Assembly (NCBI GenBank): GCA_902780635.1
Contig: CACZGH010000003.1
Span: 117,612-181,611, forward strand
DNA length: 64,000 nucleotides
From: an uncultured Prevotellaceae bacterium
GTDB taxonomy: Bacteria; Bacteroidota; Bacteroidia; Bacteroidales; Bacteroidaceae
Reading direction: 5' to 3'
Shown: in pieces, positions 47,501 to 55,351 of the stretch
How the letters are laid out: the number at the start of each line of letters is the position of its first letter
Position numbering within the stretch: position 1 is the first letter of the stretch
Notes under the pieces: generated by a model
Told to the model about the DNA's origin: nothing
What the model saw: the letters and a program-made list of their open reading frames with translations, nothing else
The model's database searches: none
Made by a program: the position numbers and the translations under genes

Positions 47501-48569
47501 CTACCCACCAACGACCCTGACTGTCAATGAGGGTGGAGAGCACACAAGCCTGACCGATGGTATTGAGCGGACCCAGTTTATAACCCATATAACCGAATAC
47601 GGCAAAGTTGTTGGGATACATAAAAAGACCCTTCTGAAACATACCCAGCCACACATTACCACCCAAATCCTCTGCGATAGACACCACCTTGGCCTTCGAA
47701 AGATCTACTTCGCGGCTGAAATAGGGGTTTTCGGTGATCTGGCCACTACCAGTGTCCAAAATGGCCACACCGGCGCCATCGTAACCTATCATCAGTTTAC
47801 CGGAGTCGTTGCAGTACAAAGCGGTGATAGACTTGCCTTCTGTACCTTCTACACGGCTGACGTTATTGCCTGACACCCGATAAAGGCCATCACCAAACAT
47901 ACCTACATAAATCATGCCATTGCGGTCTTCACACACACGACGCACAATGGAACTGTGGGCAGCATCATTGAGATATCGACGCACCACACGACTGCCGTCA
48001 TACACCAACAAGCCCTTATGGGCGGTCACAATCCACAGACGGCCTTTCTGATCTTCGATCATGTCGTGGACGGTCTCCACCTCTCGTAAGTCTCCACCTA
48101 ATTGGTGAGCCTCGTTATGACTGTCTACAATAATCACACCATGGCCGGAAGTACCAGCCAGCATCTCTCCCGACTGACGCTCCACAAAACAAGTGATATA
48201 TGTTGGCATCACCTGATTGCGCAAATCTTTGACATGGATATCGGTGAATGTAGAGCCGTTATAGGTCTGAAAGGCTCCATACATACCTATATAGAATAGA
48301 CCATGACGATCTTGGGTAATACAATTGATATAATTGCTCGCCATATCTGGATACCTCTCTTTATTATATAACCGAAACTGGTAGCCGTCATAACGGTTCA
48401 GGCCATTGCGTGTAGGTATCCAGATAAAGCCTTCGCGGTCGAGGTACACCTGATTGGTAAAACTACTCGACAATTGCGCGTCTGCTCCATAAAATTTCCC
48501 CATCTGTGCCTTGACATCGACTGACAGAAAGAGGAGAGTGATAAGTAAATAGATTATAGGTTGGTTCAT
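44562..48569 (-). CDS. Hybrid two-component system regulator (HTCS)
   Basis: 1335 aa single-protein sensor and transcription factor. Signal peptide to DVKAQ; two seven-bladed regulator propellers (repeats such as GFIWIPTRNGLNRYD and GKLWIGTNDGLYCYD, about 25-650); Y_Y_Y domain (ITYLYSINGEEYVRLQPGQN); membrane helix (WAYALYALVLGALVWYYL); histidine kinase with phospho-acceptor His818 in NMSHEIRTPM and GTGIGLDLTRALVELH; receiver with Asp1132 in DLVLSDIMMPEMDG; C-terminal AraC helix-turn-helix (VDSIASEVGISRVHLHRKM). It senses a periplasmic sugar or oligosaccharide and turns on a nearby utilisation locus. Candidate targets are the SusC operon to its left or the GH43/GH3 genes; the sequence does not decide. 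Confidence 0.97.
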   Translation of the reverse strand: MNQPIIYLLITLLFLSVDVKAQMGKFYGADAQLSSSFTNQVYLDREGFIWIPTRNGLNRYDGYQFRLYNKERYPDMASNYINCITQDRHGLFYIGMYGAFQTYNGSTFTDIHVKDLRNQVMPTYITCFVERQSGEMLAGTSGHGVIIVDSHNEAHQLGGDLREVETVHDMIEDQKGRLWIVTAHKGLLVYDGSRVVRRYLNDAAHSSIVRRVCEDRNGMIYVGMFGDGLYRVSGNNVSRVEGTEGKSITALYCNDSGKLMIGYDGAGVAILDTGSGQITENPYFSREVDLSKAKVVSIAEDLGGNVWLGMFQKGLFMYPNNFAVFGYMGYKLGPLNTIGQACVLSTLIDSQGRWWVGTDKDGAYQMTPEGKTVRHYANGVPSAVVTMAEDLQHRIWLGSYQEGGGWIDTSGAYHPLPQFEGKGISPFGFAFDRSGNTWIGTLGNGLMRFSADGQVKTYLASSQSDENRKENSIVNDFISRISLSPDGRRIYAATSIGLSCLEIEKESWTSVFDANCLLYGHSIRIAKEYDGKLWIGTNDGLYCYDLASREMKRLDKKDGLSDNSIVSIEQDLKGQLWIGTEHGLNCHNPKTGKTENYFSDNGLQSNEFSDGASSISAQGLMLFGGVGGITWFYPNKIVQNEWKAKVNLTSFLINGTPVNAQTKSGSYLVCDTTVMASNRFDLSYHDNSFAIQLSTLTYHNPDHITYLYSINGEEYVRLQPGQNEITFSHLSPGTYRFLVKAERNNQQTAERAFTVVVHHPWWSTWWAYALYALVLGALVWYYLRIRNQQEQARLRLQEHIHSEEMGEAKLRFFMNMSHEIRTPMTLIVTPLLSLMKRDKDPERRSVYETIRRNAERILSLINQMMDLRKIDKGMMQMRMQETDLIGFVGELYALFEHQARSKNIQFTYTHADDKLPVWIDRKQFDKVIVNILSNAFKFTPIGGVIHILVAQKDGQASISVSDNGEWIPEDKLDHIFERFYQTTSTVNDINTGTGIGLDLTRALVELHHGNIIARNLDLKEPETPGQTILHGVEFVVTIPLGEEHLTSEEIADDVPEEKLITAELTQEEEDAPPAPIVSAGSHPKIVVAEDDQEIREFLHHELSSDFDVIACVNGREALAEALKKLPDLVLSDIMMPEMDGNTLCSTLKSNPQTNHIPVILLTAKNRDEDYLEGLETGADAYVTKPFNMDILRRTIINLISTRQHLRLKYGRNDQLEEKVDKIEMKSPDEKLLERVMRVINQNISNSDLSVDSIASEVGISRVHLHRKMKELTGQTPHEFIRRIRLKQAAKLLSSGDNNVTEVMYACGFSNAASFSTIFKKYYGMSPREYTQENQK

Positions 48570-48601
48570 TATAGTTATCAGGTTACTGCTCTAATTTTAT
48601 G

Positions 48602-48632
48602 CAAAAGTAGTTTATTTTTGTTACACATCAAA
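48602..48632 (-). promoter_or_regulatory. HTCS promoter
   Basis: Minus strand TTTG at 48632-48629, 19-base spacer, TACTTTTG at 48609-48602, about 33 bp before the start codon. Confidence 0.7.
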
Positions 48633-48753
48633 AAAAAAACACCGATTTTGCGTCAATGACGCTCCGAATGTATACATTTTATTCGAAAAATATTACATTG
48701 TGTATACTATTTGGGTAATGTTACTTCATGCAAAATCAAAGTAACAATAAAAT

Positions 48754-48784
48754 TTTGAACAAATGCCAAATCATTATAATTTTG
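48754..48784 (+). promoter_or_regulatory. Promoter of a short untranslated unit ahead of the S9 peptidase
   Basis: TTTG at 48754-48757, 19-base spacer, TAATTTTG at 48777-48784. It lies 225 bp before the peptidase ATG. A separate TAATTTTG at 48973-48980, 28 bases before that ATG, has no spaced TTTG. Confidence 0.65.
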
Positions 48785-48789
48785 CAGGC

Positions 48790-48938
48790 AGAAAAAGATT
48801 TTAGGTTTTAGGTTATTTGTTAGTAGTTATTTTAGGTTTTAGTGGCTTAGCCACATCTAATTTTTCATCGTATCAATGTCAAGCCTGGCAATCTCCTGTC
48901 GAAAATGGATAGCAGATGTCAGGCTTACAATTTTTTCT
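48790..48938 (+). ncRNA. Candidate small RNA or leader with intrinsic terminator
   Basis: From the predicted start of the 48754-48784 promoter, about 150 bases contain GTTTTAGGTTTTAGG repeats, a GTGGC/GCCAC hairpin (48842-48854), and a terminal hairpin AAGCCTG (48881-48887) with CAGGCTT (48920-48926) whose inner ATCT/AGAT also pair, followed by ACAATTTTTTCTT. I see no open reading frame with a sensible start. It could be a stand-alone RNA or a leader whose terminator controls the S9 peptidase gene. Fold and expression are predicted by eye only. Confidence 0.4.
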
Positions 48939-49008
48939 TGCTATTATTAACGGGTGTATTGTCCTTTTTTCGTAATTTTGCTGACGAAACAAAAAACACG
49001 AGAAAACG

Positions 49009-51102
49009 ATGAGAAAACACCACATTCTGATACTTTTTGCAGCTATCGCATTACAAACATCGGCGCAGGGCACCGCTGAGGACTATCGACGTGCCTACTC
49101 ACTGTATGAGAAATACAACGCATCTCACGTCACAGGGTGGACACATGACGTGCAATGGCAAGACTCCACACACACTTTTAAGTACTGGACAGACACACCC
49201 AATGGCAAAAAATATTACATCTATGATGCCGATGCGCTGGTGAAAACAGATACTGAAGCGCCCAAAAAAGAGGAGCGCAAACCTCAGTTTGGAAGACATA
49301 AGCAGCGCCACTGGATGGAGGTCGACGAGGAGAACACCCCCTACCCCGTCCTCTCGCCCGACGGCAAAACAGAAGCTTACATCGAGGGGTACAATGTGGT
49401 GATCCACCCTGCCGGCAAACCCTACACAGAGAAAAAAGTGCTCAGCCAGGACGGAACCATCGGTGAATATTACTCCAACCAAATCTTATGGTCGCCTGAC
49501 AGCAGATATATATTCGTCTGCAAACGGCGTCCTGTGCAGAAACGATATGCGTATTATGTGGAGACCTCACCACACGACCAACTTCAGCCCATTCTGCATC
49601 AACAGGAATATGCCAAACCTGGAGACGCTCTTCCATTCAAGACTCCTGTCATCTTCGACACGCAGACAGGAGAAAAACGAATAGCTGACACCAGCCTCTG
49701 TTCACCTCAGTATGAGCTGGGCTCCTTCGCATGGACTCCCGACAGCCGTGAGGTGACCATGGATTTCAACGAGCGAGGACATAAGACCTACCGCATACTC
49801 GCTATGAACGCACAGACGGGCGTCCTGCGCACCATCGTCGAGGAGACGGCCACAACATTCGTCAACTACACCCGGTACTTCAGATATGACTTCAAAGACG
49901 GAAGTCAGCTCATCTGGATGAGCGAGCGCGACAACTGGAACCATCTCTACCTCTATGACACGGCCACAGGAACTGTGAAACGGCAGATCACGAAAGGGAA
50001 ATGGTGCGTGCGGGAGGTCATCAACGTGGATGAGGACAAACAGGTCATCTACTTCGCAGCGAGCGGGGTCAATCCGAAAGAAGACCCATACTTCGTGCAT
50101 TACTATCGCATCGGTTTCGATGGCAAAAACATGATAGCACTCACACCGGAGGAAGGGCAGCATCAGGCACGTTTCTCAAAAGACTTCCAATATCTCGTCG
50201 ACACTTATTCTATGGTTGACCAGCCTCCTGTCACCCAACTGCGAAACGCCCATGACGGACAACTTCTTGCCACCATCGAGACAGCGGATATCTCACAACT
50301 CACAGCCAACGGATGGCATGCGCCAGAAGTGTTTGTGGCTAAAGGGAGGGATGGAAAGACGGACATGTGGGGCATCATACAAAGGCCCTCCAATTTCGAC
50401 CCTAACCGCAAATACCCTGTCATCGAGTATATCTACTCCGGGCCGGGCAGTGCCTACACACCAAAAAGTTTTATTCCCTACAACGGCAATATGACGGCTC
50501 TCGCCGAACTAGGGTTCATCGTGGTGCAGCTCGACGCCATGGGCACCAGCTGGCGAGGCAAGAAATTTGAAGAAGTGTGCTATAAAAACCTGAAAGACGC
50601 AGGTTTCCCCGACCGCATCGCATGGATCAAGGCGGCAGCCAAGAAATATCCGTATATGGATGCCGACAATGTGGGCATCTTCGGCGCATCGGCAGGCGGA
50701 CAGGAGAGCACCACTGCTGTGCTACTGCACGGCGACTTCTACAAAGCAGCCTACAGCTCATGCGGCTGCCACGACAACCGCATGGACAAAATATGGTGGA
50801 ATGAGCAGTGGATGAGCTATCCCGTCGACTCCAGCTACGTGGAGTGCAGCAACGTCTACCATGCCTCCAAACTCACCCGACCGCTGATGCTGGTTGTGGG
50901 TGAGATGGATGACAACGTAGACCCCGCCAGCACCTATCAACTGGTCGACGCCTTGATACGTGCCAACAAAGACTTCGACCTGGTGGTGCTGCCAGGCGTC
51001 AGCCACACCATGGGCGAACGTTATGGTGAGCACAAGCGCTACGACTTCTTCGTGCGCCATCTGCTGCACGTCACACCACCAGCGTGGGATACCCTCAAAT
51101 AG
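49009..51102 (+). CDS. S9 family (dipeptidyl-peptidase IV-like) serine peptidase
   Basis: 697 aa secreted enzyme. Signal peptide to LQTSAQ, an N-terminal beta-propeller of the DPP IV type (about 60-430: NQILWSPDSRYIFVCKRRP, SFAWTPDSREVTMDF), and a C-terminal alpha/beta-hydrolase domain. The triad is Ser561 (GASAGG), Asp634 (GEMDDNV) and His666 (GVSHTMG). Such enzymes release dipeptides, often after Pro or Ala, from peptides in the periplasm. The exact P1 preference is not visible. The last codons lie inside a 44-bp repeat that continues beyond the stop. Confidence 0.95.
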   Translation: MRKHHILILFAAIALQTSAQGTAEDYRRAYSLYEKYNASHVTGWTHDVQWQDSTHTFKYWTDTPNGKKYYIYDADALVKTDTEAPKKEERKPQFGRHKQRHWMEVDEENTPYPVLSPDGKTEAYIEGYNVVIHPAGKPYTEKKVLSQDGTIGEYYSNQILWSPDSRYIFVCKRRPVQKRYAYYVETSPHDQLQPILHQQEYAKPGDALPFKTPVIFDTQTGEKRIADTSLCSPQYELGSFAWTPDSREVTMDFNERGHKTYRILAMNAQTGVLRTIVEETATTFVNYTRYFRYDFKDGSQLIWMSERDNWNHLYLYDTATGTVKRQITKGKWCVREVINVDEDKQVIYFAASGVNPKEDPYFVHYYRIGFDGKNMIALTPEEGQHQARFSKDFQYLVDTYSMVDQPPVTQLRNAHDGQLLATIETADISQLTANGWHAPEVFVAKGRDGKTDMWGIIQRPSNFDPNRKYPVIEYIYSGPGSAYTPKSFIPYNGNMTALAELGFIVVQLDAMGTSWRGKKFEEVCYKNLKDAGFPDRIAWIKAAAKKYPYMDADNVGIFGASAGGQESTTAVLLHGDFYKAAYSSCGCHDNRMDKIWWNEQWMSYPVDSSYVECSNVYHASKLTRPLMLVVGEMDDNVDPASTYQLVDALIRANKDFDLVVLPGVSHTMGERYGEHKRYDFFVRHLLHVTPPAWDTLK

Positions 51103-51204
51103 CCCCTATCATTTATACACCACCAGCGTGGGAGACCCTCAATTGGCCCTGTCGTCTATGCGGCACCCATGAGGGAAGGGCCTCAATTAGCCCTGTCGTC
51201 TATG
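51073..51204. repeat. 44-bp tandem repeat starting inside the peptidase 3' end
   Basis: Three units, starting 51073, 51117 and 51161. CTCAA recurs exactly every 44 bases (51094, 51138, 51182), with ACACCACCAGCGTGGGA shared by units 1-2 and CCCTGTCGTCTATGCGGCA by units 2-3. Unit 1 codes the peptidase C-terminus (TPPAWDTLK). A decayed fourth unit ends in a GCGGCAACA/TGTTGCCGC hairpin (51204-51222). Confidence 0.85.
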
Positions 51205-51243
51205 CGGCAACAGTGTTGCCGCCCACTATGGCCGCCCATGCCC

Positions 51244-52005
51244 CTACAGCTCCCTATGTATCACAGACCCACTGGCCTGATGGGTGGCCAGCACCAACAC
51301 TTCCGCTATCTGTACATGCTCCGGTGCTGAGGCCGCATAAAAAGCCACATCGGCGATGTCGTCACCGGTCAGGGGCTCAATGCCTTTGTATACATGATCG
51401 GCTTTCTCCTGGTCGCCATGGAAGCGTGTCACACTGAAGTGGGTCTCTACCAGACCGGGCTTCACATTGGTCACACGCACGGCACTCTCGGCCACATCGA
51501 TACGGAGCCCATCGGTAATGGCTTTCACAGCGGCTTTGGTGGCACAATAGACATTGCCGTTGGCGTAGGCTGCATCGCCAGCCACGCTGCCGATATTGAT
51601 CACATGGCCGTGGTTGCGCGCCACCATGGCGGGCACGATGAGGCGGGTCATATAGAGCATTCCCTTGATGTTAGTGTCTATCATCGTCTCCCAGTCATCC
51701 CAATCGCCCATATACTCCTTTTCTAAGCCTAAAGCCAGACCTGCATTGTTGATGAGCACGTCTATCTCCGCCCATTTGTCCTGCAACGATGCCACGGCTT
51801 TCTGACAAGCCTGACGGTCGCGCACATCGAAAAGCAAAGTGAGCACCTCGGCTCCATATTCCTCTGCGGCAGCTTTTGCTGCCTGCAGTCTCTCACTGTT
51901 GCGTCCTGTAAGGATGAGGTCATAACCTCCCAGCGCAAAACGACGCGCACAAGCCTCACCGATACCGCTTGTCGCACCTGTTATCAATGCTATTTTCTTT
52001 TTCAT
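51244..52005 (-). CDS. SDR family NADP-dependent oxidoreductase (YdfG-like)
   Basis: 253 aa classical short-chain dehydrogenase. Cofactor site ITGATSGIGEACARR (8-22) with following TGRN that favours NADP, NNAG, active-site Ser in NIGSVAGDAAY and YCATKAA (Tyr and Lys), and the KPGLVETHFSVTRFHGDQ loop typical of YdfG-like 3-hydroxy-acid/serine dehydrogenases. Cytoplasmic. Downstream of the barrel gene across a 147-bp repeat-filled gap. Confidence 0.92.
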   Translation of the reverse strand: MKKKIALITGATSGIGEACARRFALGGYDLILTGRNSERLQAAKAAAEEYGAEVLTLLFDVRDRQACQKAVASLQDKWAEIDVLINNAGLALGLEKEYMGDWDDWETMIDTNIKGMLYMTRLIVPAMVARNHGHVINIGSVAGDAAYANGNVYCATKAAVKAITDGLRIDVAESAVRVTNVKPGLVETHFSVTRFHGDQEKADHVYKGIEPLTGDDIADVAFYAASAPEHVQIAEVLVLATHQASGSVIHREL

Positions 52006-52035
52006 CTGAATATTTTTTATGATTGATAATCGAAA

Positions 52036-52146
52036 CCAAACTCCTCCACTCCCCCACTCCTCAACTCCCCACTCCTGAACTCCTCAACTCCCCACTCCTG
52101 AACTCCTGAACTCCCCAACTCCCCACTCCTGAACTCCTGAACTCCT
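52036..52146. repeat. CTCCTGAACTCC/CAACTCCCCA degenerate tandem repeat
   Basis: About 12 copies of 8-10 base units ACTCCTGA, ACTCCCC and ACTCCTCA lie between two leftward genes. Related to the tract at 11661-11706. This is the only long tract of the family found between genes in the same direction other than 33861-33900. Confidence 0.85.
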
Positions 52147-52152
52147 TCTCTC

Positions 52153-52884
52153 TTAATTCTCCGTATCCAAACTCAAAGTGAAGCCGACAACCAGATAAGC
52201 CTTTTGCGAACAAGGATTGGCTGTCAACTGTCCATATAGCGGGATGGAGAAGGTATCGGTCACCCGTATTTCTTTCTCTGCTCTCAGTGAGAGGTTGGTC
52301 ACGGCAAAGCCACTTGTGCCATAATAATCGGTGGCATAAGGCACGGCACCCGCTGTGGCTGTCCAACCAAGACTGGCGAGGCTAAAGGGCACATTCAGTT
52401 CGACATAACTACTATACGCCCGCTTGCCTTCGTTGTTGCTGCCATCATTGCCGGCAAAGTTGGTATACCACTGCAGGGAAGCCCAACCAAAATCGTATCC
52501 TACATTCGCCTCAAAGACATGGTTGGTGCCATGGGCATCATACTTGAAATAGCGGTTTTGTGGGTCTAGACCCGCATTGGTCCAATAGTCGGTCACACCA
52601 ATGTTCAGCCCTCCTATTGTATAACTGAGTGTCAGGTCTAGCTCCTTGGTGTCATTGGAGTCTGACAGTCCCACATTTCCCCAGGCATCCAGACTCCATC
52701 CTTTATAGCTGACGCCCATTGCCGGCTGAAGCGACACGTTGCCCAGTTCTTGACCACGCCAGATATACTGACTCACCATGTCGGCTGAGACCGTTGCCTC
52801 AGGTTTCTCTTTCTCCTGTGCCTCAACAGCAATGACGCCCAGAAACGACAAAGTGATGAGGACAAATCCTTTCAAAAATGTCAT
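52153..52884 (-). CDS. Outer-membrane barrel-like protein of unknown function
   Basis: 243 aa from the ATG at 52884 (MTFLKGFVLITLSFLGVIAVEAQ, signal peptide). The mature part is a run of amphipathic strands (VSADMVSQYIWRGQELGNVSLQPAMGVSY, ELDLTLSYTIGGLNIGVTDYW, YLVVGFTLSLDTEN) that suggests a small beta-barrel, like the TorF/porin-like conserved proteins. No known domain is certain. A TAATTTTG box at 52919-52912 lies upstream. Confidence 0.78.
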   Translation of the reverse strand: MTFLKGFVLITLSFLGVIAVEAQEKEKPEATVSADMVSQYIWRGQELGNVSLQPAMGVSYKGWSLDAWGNVGLSDSNDTKELDLTLSYTIGGLNIGVTDYWTNAGLDPQNRYFKYDAHGTNHVFEANVGYDFGWASLQWYTNFAGNDGSNNEGKRAYSSYVELNVPFSLASLGWTATAGAVPYATDYYGTSGFAVTNLSLRAEKEIRVTDTFSIPLYGQLTANPCSQKAYLVVGFTLSLDTEN

Positions 52885-52978
52885 AATTGATCGTTGATGA
52901 TAATGTTGCCACAAAATTACATAAAAAAAACAACATCTTACACAACAGATTCTTATTATTCAAAAAAATGTTAATCCT

Positions 52979-53009
52979 TTTGCCGTAAAAAAGATATAAA
53001 GTATATTTG
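52979..53009 (+). promoter_or_regulatory. Promoter of the cupin gene
   Basis: TTTG at 52979-52982, 19-base spacer, TATATTTG at 53002-53009, about 30 bases before the ATG. Confidence 0.68.
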
Positions 53010-53039
53010 TAAACACAAACGAATATAAAACTTGATTGT

Positions 53040-53378
53040 ATGAAAACAAAAAGTGACACCTTCCAAGTAGAGAATGAACTCAAATGGGAGGATGCCTCTC
53101 CAGGCGTACAACGCCAAATCATGGGTTATGACGGACAACTAATGATGGTGAAAGTGAAATTTGAGAAAGGTGCCATCGGCACCCCGCACACTCACTACCA
53201 TAGCCAGGCAAGCCTTGTGGCCTCTGGCAAATTTGAAGTAACCATCGCCGGCGAGACAAAAGTGCTCTCCACTGGCGATGGCTACTATGTAGCTCCCGAC
53301 CAACCGCACGGATGTGTGTGCTTAGAGGCAGGAGTGCTGATAGACACATTCAGTCCGATGAGGCAGGATTTCCTATAA
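53040..53378 (+). CDS. Single-domain cupin protein
   Basis: 112 aa cytoplasmic cupin. Motif 1 GTPHTHYHSQASLVASGKFEV supplies His, His and Glu/Gln-type metal ligands, and motif 2 GDGYYVAPDQPHGCVCLEAG supplies the last His. Such small cupins are often metal-binding sugar isomerase-like or quercetinase-like proteins, sometimes associated with polysaccharide loci. No partner is evident. Convergent with the GH43 gene. Confidence 0.88.
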   Translation: MKTKSDTFQVENELKWEDASPGVQRQIMGYDGQLMMVKVKFEKGAIGTPHTHYHSQASLVASGKFEVTIAGETKVLSTGDGYYVAPDQPHGCVCLEAGVLIDTFSPMRQDFL

Positions 53379-53405
53379 GACTGTGCTCATTCTATATCCC
53401 CACTA

Positions 53406-55115
53406 TCAGTGAGCACCAACGTGTTTACGACTGTGTCTCACGCCTTTACCATCAACGTACCGTTCAATGATGACACCCCGCTGATCGGAGGTGGAGGATA
53501 TGCGTTTGCCCGAAAGGTCGTATTTCTCCACAGGGCTTTGCTGATCGCTCACAACGGCCTCTATAGCGTCGGGAGTATCCTCCTCAAACTGCCAGGAATC
53601 AAACTGCACACCATCGGCATCAGTAAAGACGAAGAAAACTTGCTTCACTCCTTTACACTTGCCAAGGGGCAGTGACACCACATGCTCTTCGTATGCCGTT
53701 GAGGAAAAAGACATACTTGCCACCGCCGGTGCCCACTTCTGACTCAGTCTCACCTCCAATGTACCACTGCCTTTCGTCCTGAAAGTAAACGACTTGGCAC
53801 CATTGTCACCAAAATCCACCTTTCGCAGACAAATCCAGTCACCTGAGTTCATCTTAACCTGAAGGTTGCCGGAGGCGTCATTGCCAAGATTGCTCCCTGG
53901 CGTTTTGGTGATGTTGGTGAAGTCCTCATAGTCCACACCACCCGCCGTAGACATCGTCTCGGCTTGCTGGAGTTGGTAGGGATTCAGATTTTTGACAGCA
54001 TCGGTACCGGTTGTGGTCATCGTCACCTTGGAGAGTTTTTGGGTGCTCTCGTTGACAGACACCTCATTGACACAGATAGAACGGAAACCCGACGCGCCCG
54101 ATTTCATCGTCTGCTCCAGCATCATCGAATGGTAGAACAAGTAATAATGGTCACCAAACTTCTCTAAATGGGTGTGGTTGTTGCCCCATCCAAAACCAAA
54201 AGAACCGGGATTGGCCACATATTCTCCCTTATACTCCCATGAGTCAGGGTTGAGTGGGTCGTCTGACACCAGATAGCACATACTGCATGTAGAGGGGGCG
54301 CTATAACTGCCACGCTTGCTATATTGGTTCCAGTCACCACGGTCGGCCCACGACGTACAATAGGTATAGACATATTTGCCGCCCATCATATTCAACTCGC
54401 TGGCCTCAAAATGATAAGGTGCAGGCAGACTGACGGCTTGACCGTCAAGAGCGGTCATGCTGTCCTTCAACTTGGCGATACGGCAGTTGCCAGGCAAGAC
54501 GGTATTGCCCTGAGCGTTGGGGTCGCCACCACCAAATGTGATCCAGCCAGTGCCGTTGTCATCAATCACAACGCCTGGGTCAAACACCCATGTGCAAGGT
54601 CTCACGCCCGGCGTATCTCCGTCTATCAGAGGTTTGCTGAGCGGCGACTTCCAAGGTCCAACCGGCGACGACGCCTTCAAGACTCCCACACTTCCACCAC
54701 TATTGGAGAAATAGAGGAAAAACTCTTTGGTGCCGTCTTCTTTCTCTCTCCATGTGGCCGAGGGTGCCCAAGAGTTGGCAAAGCGCCATCCCCACGATGA
54801 GCAGATTCTGTTGACATCAATCGTGCCGTGGAAAGTCCAGTTCACCATATCATCTGACGAGAACACTACCAAAGACTTGATGGCGCCATAGTTGTTGTCG
54901 CCCGTCTTACCATTGGCGACAAACTGCTGATGGTCGTTAGAGCCATATACATAGACACGGCCATCGTATACTAATGCTGTGGGATCGGCACAAAATACAC
55001 ACGGACTGATAGGATTGCCATTCTTGATGTCCTTATAACTTTGGGACAAGTCCTGGGCGGACATCTGGCAACAAAGGGTGAGAAACAACGTCTGTAAAAA
55101 TAATTTCATTCTCAT
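53406..55115 (-). CDS. GH43 glycosidase with CBM6-like domain and type IX-like tail
   Basis: 569 aa. Signal peptide to QMSAQ. Five-bladed propeller (about 38-370) with catalytic base Asp44 in FCADPTALVYDG, the pKa-modulating Asp in WVFDPGVVID and acid Glu in YHFEASELN. A CBM6-like beta-sandwich follows (about 390-515: VDYEDFTNITKTPGS, GDWICLRKVDFG). The last 35 residues (VEKYDLSGKRI then VIIERYVDGKGVR) resemble a type IX sorting tail. Likely arabinofuranosidase or beta-xylosidase on arabinoxylan, outside the cell. Divergent from GH3. Confidence 0.92.
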   Translation of the reverse strand: MRMKLFLQTLFLTLCCQMSAQDLSQSYKDIKNGNPISPCVFCADPTALVYDGRVYVYGSNDHQQFVANGKTGDNNYGAIKSLVVFSSDDMVNWTFHGTIDVNRICSSWGWRFANSWAPSATWREKEDGTKEFFLYFSNSGGSVGVLKASSPVGPWKSPLSKPLIDGDTPGVRPCTWVFDPGVVIDDNGTGWITFGGGDPNAQGNTVLPGNCRIAKLKDSMTALDGQAVSLPAPYHFEASELNMMGGKYVYTYCTSWADRGDWNQYSKRGSYSAPSTCSMCYLVSDDPLNPDSWEYKGEYVANPGSFGFGWGNNHTHLEKFGDHYYLFYHSMMLEQTMKSGASGFRSICVNEVSVNESTQKLSKVTMTTTGTDAVKNLNPYQLQQAETMSTAGGVDYEDFTNITKTPGSNLGNDASGNLQVKMNSGDWICLRKVDFGDNGAKSFTFRTKGSGTLEVRLSQKWAPAVASMSFSSTAYEEHVVSLPLGKCKGVKQVFFVFTDADGVQFDSWQFEEDTPDAIEAVVSDQQSPVEKYDLSGKRISSTSDQRGVIIERYVDGKGVRHSRKHVGAH

Positions 55116-55140
55116 GATGTCACATTGTTTAGTTCGACTG

Positions 55141-55306
55141 CAAAATTAACTTTTTTATTTGAGAAGTGAAGCGGTGGCAAGATAAAGAATGTTACAAAAA
55201 ACATATTTGATGTAACCAAATAGGAGATGGGATGCACTACCCTGAAAAAAACCAAAAGATTTGCACGACAGATTGAGTCCAATATGCCGAAAATAAGGTA
55301 TCTTTG
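55141..55306. promoter_or_regulatory. Divergent GH43/GH3 promoter region
   Basis: Minus strand TAATTTTG at 55148-55141 for GH43 and plus strand TATCTTTG at 55299-55306 for GH3. Neither has a well-spaced TTTG, which fits joint control by an activator. The rest of the 236-bp gap shows no further structure. Confidence 0.5.
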
Positions 55307-55351
55307 CATCAACAAAATGGATGAACATCGTATCAATCAAATACCATAAAT

